NCBI GenBank assembly: GCA_029560455.1
Contig: JAKQKW010000410.1
Span: forward strand, 1-12,609
Direction of reading: 5' to 3'
DNA length: 12,609 nt
From: Candidatus Rifleibacteriota bacterium
GTDB lineage: Bacteria > Riflebacteria > Ozemobacteria > Ozemobacterales > Ozemobacteraceae
Positions 1 through 5,425 of the stretch are shown here, in pieces. Each line of letters begins with the position of its first letter. Position 1 is the first letter of the stretch. The notes beneath the pieces are model-generated. The model did no database searches. It was not told where the DNA came from and was given only the letters and a program-made list of their open reading frames with translations. The position numbers and the translations under genes were made by a program.

Positions 1-189
1 CAGCTTCGGGCCAGCGGCCAGCGCATCGGCTTTTTACAAAGAGGCTCACAGAAGCTCAAGAAAGAGAACATCGGTAGATAAACCGGTCGCAACCGGCCTG
101 TCTCGAACCAGCCCATGGCTGCCATGAGGCAGCCACCGGGCCTGACCTTTTTCAAAGACCTGCGTTGAACTTATTCAAAACTTATTTAC
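1..189. other. Non-coding region downstream of the 743-aa flagellin
   Basis: No convincing gene is seen here. The stretch contains two GC-rich hairpins, one at 111-141 and one around 82-97 (stem ACCGG/CCGGT, loop of about four to six bases). It also has a short tandem GGCCAGC-type repeat near 10-22. A GCCGAT core at 23-30 on the minus strand resembles a sigma-28 -10 element but has no partner -35. The region presumably holds the 3' end of the flagellin transcript and may lead into another gene beyond the left edge. Confidence 0.5.
111..141 (-). terminator. Hairpin after the 743-aa flagellin, possible terminator
   Basis: The inverted repeat TGGCTGCC/GGCAGCCA (116-123 and 128-135) has a four-base loop. 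It can extend with GCCC/GGGC across a small internal loop. It lies about 50-80 nt after the flagellin stop codon, where a terminator is expected. There is no T-run after it on the minus strand, so it may be a Rho-dependent end or an mRNA-stabilising 3' hairpin rather than an intrinsic terminator. Confidence 0.35.
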
Positions 190-2421
190 TTATCCGAGCA
201 GCTGCAGAACCCCCTGTGGAATCATGTTGGCCTGCGCCAGCATTGCAGTGCCAGACTGCGAAACAATCTGGTTACGGGTGAACTCGATCATTTCCTGAGC
301 GATGTCGGCGTCTCTGATGCGGGACTCGGCGGCGCTGAGGTTGGAGTGAGTACTGCGCAGGTTGTTAACGGCATATTCAAGTCGATTCTGGAAAGCACCC
401 AGTTTCGATCTTTCCGAAGAAACCATATCTATGGCTTTATTCAGCTTGCCAAGCGCCTTTTGCGCGCCGGCGACGGTAGTCATATCGAGCTTGTCGACTC
501 CAAGAGCCCTGGCTGTCATATCAGCCATGCCGACTTCCATCGACTGGCCCTGGTCGGCACCAATCTGGAACTGAGGCTGATTATTGACCACATGCATGCG
601 GAAGTTGGTATCGCCAGTACCTTTTATTGATGCGTTGAAAAGCCCGAGCTTACTGCTCATGTGGGCGACATCAGCTGTATCAGCGGCAGTGAACTGGAAT
701 GTAACCATACTGGTATAGGCGGGGGCATTATCACGGTGCAGTTTACCCACGAGAGTCGAGGTGAAAGCAAGCGCGCCACCGACCTGATCGACCCTGGCGA
801 AGACCGACTGAGTCTCGAATTCGGTTTTGGCACCAGCCTGGAAGTCGACAAACGAAATCATATCGGCTGCTGTTACTGTATTGACAAGGGTTACGCGAAC
901 CGTTGCGACATGCACACCATCTCCGACGATAAAGCCGACTGTGGCACCGCCGGCAGCAGTGGCCTTGAACTGGCTGAAGCCCCATTCAAGAGCGTTGTTG
1001 TCTTTATTGCCATCGACGAAACCGCTATAGGTACCGGCCAACAGTCCAAGCCTGTCTGCCTGTCCGGTGAAGTTAGCGACGGCCACGGTATTAGGTATGG
1101 TTGAAGCAGCTGAAATCGGTCTTTCATAACTGATTCGCAACTGGCCTTCAACAATAGAGGAACTCAAACCATCGACTCCGGCCGCTTCAATTTCGGCATT
1201 CACCTGTCTGGCAATCGCTTCCATGCCCCAGAGGCCAGCATTGAGCTCAACCGTAACTTCGAGATTGGCAGCGCTGATAACAAAAGTCGAGTCGGTAGTG
1301 AAACGCAGACCCTGCTCCAGGCCCTGTGTTCCGGCTACCTGAGCTGCCTGAGAATTGAATTGAACATCGATACCCTCAAGAAGACCATATGCACGGTCAG
1401 TTTCTGTTCTTACGGTTCTGACGTTACCGAAACTATCTCTCAGGGTGACTTCGGATCTGTTATTTTCAGCCTGACGCGTGACCGTAAAACCGAGAGCATC
1501 GATTACTCCCTGGTCGCCGCACACAGAAACACTACCCGGCTCTCCGATGCTGCCAGAAACCAGCTCAATATAACCACCGAGACCGGCAATCTGTGTTTGC
1601 GCGGTATTTACCGTTGCTGTACGACTGTTTTTAATATCAAGACCGCTTTCGCTGTTGATAGCGTTCTGAAAAGCAGCGGCAAGATTATCAAGAGTCATCT
1701 GAGCATCGAGAGTTATCCCTGTACTTTTGGCATTACCATTCAGAGTAAGAGTTATCGGAGTATCGAGAACGAAAACACCATTTGCATTGTAAAATTGCGC
1801 AATGCTCTGCAGCTGAGTATTACCGTCTGCCAACTGCCCTGAGCCATCATTGATCGTAAAAATCTGCGATCTCTGCATCTCAGAAATACCGGCATGCAGC
1901 AGGGCCAGGCTGACAGTATAGTCACCGCCGGCCTGAGATGGATTTCCGGTAACAATGCCATTTACAGAAGCAGAACTGGCACTGATAAGGGCAGTCTGAC
2001 TGCCATCGAGAAGTTTTTTTGTATTGAATTCGGTATTGCGGGCAATGCGATCGAGGTCATCACGAAGCTGAATAACTTCTTTCTGAATTTCGAGGCGGTC
2101 ATTGCTGGTGAGAGTGTCATTCGAGGCCTGTATGGCCAGTTCGCGCATACGGTGAAGAATGCTGTGCGATTCATTCATGGCGCCTTCTGCGGTCTGCACC
2201 ATTGAGATACCATCCTGGGCATTTAAAACAGCCCGGTTAAGACCACGAATCTGACGGCGCATTTTTTCGCTGATGGCCAGACCTGCGGCATCATCAGAGG
2301 CTCTGTTGATCCTCATGCCGGAACTCAGCTTCTCGATCGATTTTTCGAGGCGGCCGGCGGTTTTGTTTACGTTACCGTAAGTGGAAAGTGCGACTACATT
2401 CTGATTAATGCGTAATGACAT
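190..2421 (-). CDS. fliC: Large flagellin, 743 aa
   Basis: This is a filament subunit exported through the flagellar type III apparatus. The N-terminal D0/D1 helices (about residues 1-175) begin MSLRINQNV and carry the SSGMRINRASDDAAGLAISE and RMRELAIQASND motifs. The C-terminal D1/D0 region (about 600-743) carries FQIGADQGQ at 618-626, SRIRDADIAQEM near 700 and a QANMIPQGVLQLLG end. At 743 aa it exceeds the roughly 270-500 aa of common flagellins. The excess is a central surface domain (about 180-600) with modules resembling the flagellin 'IN' (hook-associated) motif. It is a clear paralogue of the 731-aa flagellin at 2885-5080, with strongly similar ends and a more divergent centre. It has one cysteine, C301, in the central domain; the other two flagellins here have none. 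The ATG is 7 nt from GGAGGA, which sits in a hairpin (2425-2442). It may be co-transcribed with the small ORF upstream. Confidence 0.97.
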   Translation of the reverse strand: MSLRINQNVVALSTYGNVNKTAGRLEKSIEKLSSGMRINRASDDAAGLAISEKMRRQIRGLNRAVLNAQDGISMVQTAEGAMNESHSILHRMRELAIQASNDTLTSNDRLEIQKEVIQLRDDLDRIARNTEFNTKKLLDGSQTALISASSASVNGIVTGNPSQAGGDYTVSLALLHAGISEMQRSQIFTINDGSGQLADGNTQLQSIAQFYNANGVFVLDTPITLTLNGNAKSTGITLDAQMTLDNLAAAFQNAINSESGLDIKNSRTATVNTAQTQIAGLGGYIELVSGSIGEPGSVSVCGDQGVIDALGFTVTRQAENNRSEVTLRDSFGNVRTVRTETDRAYGLLEGIDVQFNSQAAQVAGTQGLEQGLRFTTDSTFVISAANLEVTVELNAGLWGMEAIARQVNAEIEAAGVDGLSSSIVEGQLRISYERPISAASTIPNTVAVANFTGQADRLGLLAGTYSGFVDGNKDNNALEWGFSQFKATAAGGATVGFIVGDGVHVATVRVTLVNTVTAADMISFVDFQAGAKTEFETQSVFARVDQVGGALAFTSTLVGKLHRDNAPAYTSMVTFQFTAADTADVAHMSSKLGLFNASIKGTGDTNFRMHVVNNQPQFQIGADQGQSMEVGMADMTARALGVDKLDMTTVAGAQKALGKLNKAIDMVSSERSKLGAFQNRLEYAVNNLRSTHSNLSAAESRIRDADIAQEMIEFTRNQIVSQSGTAMLAQANMIPQGVLQLLG

Positions 2422-2424
2422 AGT

Positions 2425-2442
2425 TGATTCCTCCGTGAATCA
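2425..2442 (-). promoter_or_regulatory. Shine-Dalgarno hairpin with CsrA-type loop (743-aa flagellin)
   Basis: Read on the minus strand, the sequence is a perfect 6-bp stem TGATTC/GAATCA around the hexaloop ACGGAG, three bases before the ATG. The loop contains ANGGA, the core of CsrA sites, and forms part of the GGAGGA ribosome binding site. CsrA bound here would block ribosome entry. The same stem, with loop ATGGAG, occurs before the small ORF at 2717-2734. Confidence 0.75.
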
Positions 2443-2454
2443 GTTTGAAAATTT

Positions 2455-2472
2455 TGCCGCATCCTTGCGACA
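2455..2472 (-). promoter_or_regulatory. Upstream CsrA-type hairpin (743-aa flagellin)
   Basis: A 6-bp stem TGTCGC/GCGGCA (one G-T wobble) presents the hexaloop AAGGAT. The string CAAGGATG matches the inner part of the in-vitro-selected CsrA site ACARGGAUGU exactly. Its GGA is 30 nt upstream of the GGA in the Shine-Dalgarno hairpin, a distance one CsrA dimer can bridge. A weak sigma-70-like pair (TTGACC, 16 nt, TACTTT, at 2502-2507 and 2480-2485) lies just upstream, but I see no sigma-28 promoter for this gene. Confidence 0.7.
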
Positions 2473-2519
2473 GGTTGAGAAAGTATAAAGAAACGAACTC
2501 TGGTCAAGCGGTTTTTAAA

Positions 2520-2714
2520 CTATTTTTTCAAACAGCTAAAACCACGATCAGAAAACAGTTCCGGGGCAATTGGGATGGCAAAACCAAAAATTCCGGCGAA
2601 AAAATACGCCAGCGAATTCTTAAAGACACTCAGCCGGTCGAATAAAAAACTGATCGGAACAAAGCGCCTTCGGTTACGCCTGAAACGCAGAAAAATGCCA
2701 AACGGTATCAGCAT
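2520..2714 (-). CDS. Small ORF, 64 aa, with flagellin-type leader; function unknown
   Basis: I do not recognise this protein. It is 64 residues, strongly basic (about 11 Arg/Lys against 3 acidic) and Phe-rich (13 of 64). An Arg cluster lies at 10-17 and a hydrophobic stretch at about 35-51 could be a short membrane segment or amphipathic helix. No signal peptide cleavage site is evident. The case for translation is the leader: ATG at 2714 follows GGAGGA by 6 nt, inside a hairpin almost identical to that of the 743-aa flagellin, and a sigma-28 promoter sits about 65 bp upstream. An in-frame GTG at 2741 would give 73 aa but lacks a ribosome binding site. No terminator is visible between its stop and the flagellin hairpins 47 nt on, so the two may be co-transcribed. 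It could be a real small flagellar protein, a remnant left when a flagellin gene was lost behind its own leader, or an RNA element whose coding part is incidental. Confidence 0.5.
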   Translation of the reverse strand: MLIPFGIFLRFRRNRRRFVPISFLFDRLSVFKNSLAYFFAGIFGFAIPIAPELFSDRGFSCLKK

Positions 2715-2716
2715 AT

Positions 2717-2734
2717 TGATTCCTCCATGAATCA
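2717..2734 (-). promoter_or_regulatory. Shine-Dalgarno hairpin with CsrA-type loop (small ORF)
   Basis: A perfect 6-bp stem TGATTC/GAATCA surrounds the hexaloop ATGGAG, two bases before the ATG at 2714. It differs from the hairpin at 2425-2442 only at the second loop base. An outer AGCA/TGCT pairing that includes the start codon region is also possible, with a three-base bulge. Confidence 0.72.
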
Positions 2735-2737
2735 TGC

Positions 2738-2760
2738 TCACACTACTTCCCTGTGTGTGA
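2738..2760 (-). promoter_or_regulatory. Upstream CsrA-type hairpin (small ORF)
   Basis: The stem TCACACAC pairs with GT-A-GTGTGA (8 bp with one bulged A) and presents the hexaloop AGGGAA closed by C-G. The string ACAGGGAAGT matches the selected CsrA site ACARGGAUGU at nine of ten positions. The GGA is 24 nt from that of the Shine-Dalgarno hairpin downstream. Confidence 0.7.
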
Positions 2761-2779
2761 TCAACTCGTTACTGAAACC

Positions 2780-2806
2780 ATTTCGGCAGCTTTTTGAATT
2801 TGTTTA
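2780..2806 (-). promoter_or_regulatory. Sigma-28 (FliA/SigD) promoter for the small ORF
   Basis: On the minus strand, TAAA (2803-2806), a 15-nt spacer and GCCGAAAT (2780-2787) match the flagellar sigma factor consensus TAAA-N15-GCCGATAA with exact spacing and two -10 mismatches. Predicted transcription start is near 2773, giving a leader of about 60 nt that consists almost entirely of the two CsrA-type hairpins. It lies directly after the terminator of the 731-aa flagellin, so it starts a new unit. It may also supply transcription of the 743-aa flagellin. Confidence 0.72.
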
Positions 2807-2818
2807 ACGTTTTTTTGC

Positions 2819-2858
2819 AAAAAAAAATCCGCCATCGAAAGCATTGCTTTCGATGGCG
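2819..2858 (-). terminator. Intrinsic terminator of the 731-aa flagellin
   Basis: A perfect 13-bp stem (2830-2842 with 2846-2858, CGCCATCGAAAGC and its complement) and a three-base loop is followed on the minus strand by GA and nine T (2819-2827). It begins 26 nt after the flagellin stop codon. Confidence 0.93.
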
Positions 2859-2884
2859 AAAATTTTAAATCGCCCGATTAAACC

Positions 2885-5080
2885 TTACTGACCGAGCAGT
2901 GAGAGAACACTCTGCGGAACCATATTGGCCTGAGCCAGCATTGCGGTGCCTGACTGAGAAACAATCTGGTTGCGGGTGAATTCAATCATTTCCTGAGCGA
3001 TATCAGCATCTCTGATGCGTGATTCGGCAGAAGTCAGGTTGCTGGCAGTATTGCGCAGGTTGTTGATTGAGTATTCCAGGCGGTTCTGGAAAGCACCGAG
3101 TTTCGAGCGTTCGGTAGAAATTGTATCGAGAGCCTTGTTGAGTTTGGCGAGAGATTCCTGGGCACCTTCGACGCTGGTCATATCGAGTTTATCGATACCA
3201 AGAGCGCGAGCCGACATGTCACCCATCGAAATCTGCATACTCTGCCCCTGGTCGGCACCGATCTGGAACTGCGGCTTGTTATCGACGACATGAAGTCTGA
3301 AGTTGGTATCACCAGTACCCTTGGCAGTGCCGTTGGTAAGACCGAACTTGTCGAGAGCGTCCTGATCGTTGACGTCAAGGGTAACCAGACTCTTAACCGC
3401 GGGGACACCACTCTGGTTTTCCTGACCAACTCTGGTGGCAGTAAACGCAAGAGAACCGTTTACGGCATCAAGACGAATCTGAACATCGTCAGTTTCAAAC
3501 TGAGCATTGGTCGAAGCAACAAACACACCAATTTCTCTCATATCTGCAATTTCGCGGTCGCTTTCGGTGGTATAGGCTGCAATCGTGCTTGTGTCGCCGT
3601 CACCATCGGTAAGATCGAAAGTCACAGCAGTGCCGCCGGCAGTATGATAAATGCTGAAACCGGTAACAGCCTTACTGGTGTCTTTGTCACCAGAGACAAA
3701 GCCACTCTTAACCTGGTCGAGAATACCGAGTTCTTCGGCGTCGGCAGCAGAAATAGTGATAGTTGAGAGGTTGGTTGAAGTCGGCGGTTCATAAGACAGC
3801 CTGAGTTCTCCTTCAGAAATCGAAGCTTCGAGACCATCGACGCCAACAGCTTCGATCTGAGCATTGATACTTCTGGCGATACCTTCCATTGTCCAGTGAC
3901 CGGTAGCAACGGTTACGTCAACCTGCTGACCGCCGGCTGAAATGGTGAAAGTTTGTTCGGCAGTGAACATCAGACCTTCTTCAAGACCACCGTAACCGGC
4001 AACCTGAGCTGCCTGAGAAGTGAAATACAGATCGATACCGCCAAGCAGACCACTGGCGCGGTCGCTGCTGGTTCTGACGTTGCTGACATTACCCATACCG
4101 TCGGTGAGAGTCAGCTGCACCAGATTGTTTTCTGATTTTCTGGTTTCAGAAAAACCAAGAGCATCGACCAAAGACTGCGGGCCGGAGATAGAGAAATCAC
4201 CCTGATCGCCTACAGAACCGGAAGCGAGCTGGATATAGCCACCGATGCCGGAGATACCGGAGATAGCGGTTCCGACTACGCCGGCATTTGAATTACGAAT
4301 ACCAAGGCCTGCTTCACTGGTGAGAGCCTGCTGAATTGCTGCGGCAAGTTCATTAAGACTCATCTGAGCGTCAATGGTAATGAGAGCGTCTTCAGAATTA
4401 CCGGTAAGAGTCAGCTGCTGCGGCGAACTGAGCGAGAAACTGCCGTTGCTGTCATAGAACTGCGAAATATCCTGAAGTTTGGTGCTGCCATCAGCCAGTT
4501 CACCGGTATTCTTATCGGTGAAAACCTGACTGCGCTGCATCTGTGAGATACCGCCACTGAGCAGAGCAATGCTGACGTTGTAGTCGCCACCGCCGCTGGC
4601 ATTACCAGTAACGATACCGTCAACAAATTTTGAGCTTGAACTGATCAGAGCAGACTGGCTGCCGTTGAGAAGTTTTTTGGTATTGAATTCAGTGTTCTGA
4701 GAGATTCTGTCAATTTCAGAGCGGAGCTGATTGACTTCTTTCTGGATTTCGAGGCGGTCATTACCGGTAAGAGTGTCGTTCGAAGCCTGAATAGCAAGTT
4801 CACGCATTCTCTGAACGATGCTCTGCGATTCGTTGAGAGCACCTTCGGCAGTCTGAATCATTGAAATGCCGTCCTGGGCGTTCAACACGGCACGATTCAG
4901 GCCTCTGACCTGGCGACGCATCTTTTCACTGATAGCAAGACCGGCGGCGTCGTCGGCGGCTGAGTTGATTCTCATACCCGAACTCAGCTTCTGAATTGAC
5001 TTTTCAAGTCTGGAGTTGGTCTGAGTAAGATTTGAGTAGGTTTTGATTGAAAGAACGTTCTGATTGATTCGTAGCGACAT
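2885..5080 (-). CDS. fliC: Large flagellin, 731 aa
   Basis: This filament subunit has canonical ends: MSLRINQNV, SSGMRINSAADDAAGLAISE and RMRELAIQASNDTL in the first 110 residues, and FQIGADQGQ at 605-613, ESRIRDADIAQEM and QSVLSLLGQ at the C-terminus. The central domain (about 180-590) is much larger than in standard flagellins and shares modules with the 743-aa paralogue, for example GISQMQRSQVFT, GGYIQLASGS, LVDALGF and SQAAQVAGYGGLEEGL. It has no cysteine. The ATG is preceded by GGAGGA at 6-nt spacing, in an 8-bp hairpin. The gene has its own strong terminator (2819-2858) and is separated from the upstream flavoprotein gene by another, so it is probably monocistronic. It has the most extensive CsrA-type hairpins of the three leaders, as expected for an abundant, tightly controlled subunit. 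Confidence 0.97.
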   Translation of the reverse strand: MSLRINQNVLSIKTYSNLTQTNSRLEKSIQKLSSGMRINSAADDAAGLAISEKMRRQVRGLNRAVLNAQDGISMIQTAEGALNESQSIVQRMRELAIQASNDTLTGNDRLEIQKEVNQLRSEIDRISQNTEFNTKKLLNGSQSALISSSSKFVDGIVTGNASGGGDYNVSIALLSGGISQMQRSQVFTDKNTGELADGSTKLQDISQFYDSNGSFSLSSPQQLTLTGNSEDALITIDAQMSLNELAAAIQQALTSEAGLGIRNSNAGVVGTAISGISGIGGYIQLASGSVGDQGDFSISGPQSLVDALGFSETRKSENNLVQLTLTDGMGNVSNVRTSSDRASGLLGGIDLYFTSQAAQVAGYGGLEEGLMFTAEQTFTISAGGQQVDVTVATGHWTMEGIARSINAQIEAVGVDGLEASISEGELRLSYEPPTSTNLSTITISAADAEELGILDQVKSGFVSGDKDTSKAVTGFSIYHTAGGTAVTFDLTDGDGDTSTIAAYTTESDREIADMREIGVFVASTNAQFETDDVQIRLDAVNGSLAFTATRVGQENQSGVPAVKSLVTLDVNDQDALDKFGLTNGTAKGTGDTNFRLHVVDNKPQFQIGADQGQSMQISMGDMSARALGIDKLDMTSVEGAQESLAKLNKALDTISTERSKLGAFQNRLEYSINNLRNTASNLTSAESRIRDADIAQEMIEFTRNQIVSQSGTAMLAQANMVPQSVLSLLGQ

Positions 5081-5102
5081 AAAAATTCCTCCTTGAATTT
5101 TT
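5081..5102 (-). promoter_or_regulatory. Shine-Dalgarno hairpin with CsrA-type loop (731-aa flagellin)
   Basis: A perfect 8-bp stem AAAAATTC/GAATTTTT with hexaloop AAGGAG abuts the ATG directly. The loop holds ANGGA and most of the GGAGGA ribosome binding site. The stem sequence differs from TGATTC/GAATCA in the two sister leaders yet keeps pairing, with the same C-loop-G closure. Confidence 0.78.
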
Positions 5103-5106
5103 GTCT

Positions 5107-5128
5107 TTCAGCACTTCCTTGTGCCGAA
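5107..5128 (-). promoter_or_regulatory. Upstream CsrA-type hairpin (731-aa flagellin)
   Basis: An 8-bp stem TTCGGCAC/GTGCTGAA (one G-T wobble) presents the hexaloop AAGGAA. The string ACAAGGAAGT matches ACARGGAUGU at nine of ten positions. Only 4 nt separate it from the Shine-Dalgarno hairpin, and the two GGA motifs are 26 nt apart. A third, unpaired AAGGAG lies just upstream near 5130-5135. Confidence 0.75.
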
Positions 5129-5233
5129 CTCCTTAGATTTCAGGTCTCTTTAAACGCGTTCTTTAATTTAAGACTTTCTGCCCTCCTTTCCGGTCTGCTG
5201 TCAACAAGGCCTATTTTCGCCTTTCTATTAGGA

Positions 5234-5261
5234 CTATCGACATTTTTCTGCTCATTATTTC
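5234..5261 (-). promoter_or_regulatory. Weak sigma-28-like promoter candidate for the 731-aa flagellin
   Basis: GAAA (5258-5261), 16 nt, GTCGATAG (5234-5241) is an imperfect match to TAAA-N15-GCCGATAA. It would give a leader of about 150 nt. It is the best candidate I found in the 5103-5360 non-coding stretch, which is AT-rich and otherwise shows no gene. A closer alternative (TAAA at 5162-5165 with CCTGAAAT at 5137-5144, 17-nt spacer) is no better. Confidence 0.25.
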
Positions 5262-5363
5262 GCCAGATTTTCGGGGTTTAAATCTTATTTTCAGAATTTT
5301 ATTCGCGTTTGCTTACGTTATCACATAAAAACATCTCATTTTCAACTATTTTAAGAAAATTAT

Positions 5364-5398
5364 AAAAAAAAATTCCAGATCGACGACGACCTGGAATT
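5364..5398 (-). terminator. Intrinsic terminator of the trxA-flavoprotein operon
   Basis: A stem AATTCCAGGTCG/CGATCTGGAATT (12 bp with one wobble, loop TCGT) is followed on the minus strand by seven more T after the stem. It lies 28 nt after the stop codon of the 815-aa gene, with a CT-rich stretch (CTCTCTCTATCTCT) between. Confidence 0.92.
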
Positions 5399-5425
5399 AG
5401 AGAGATAGAGAGAGATTTTACAAAA

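Noticed and set aside
23..30. GCCGATGC on the minus strand as a sigma-28 -10 element for a gene beyond the left edge
   Set aside because: No TAAA lies at 14-16 nt upstream, and nothing downstream is visible to support it.
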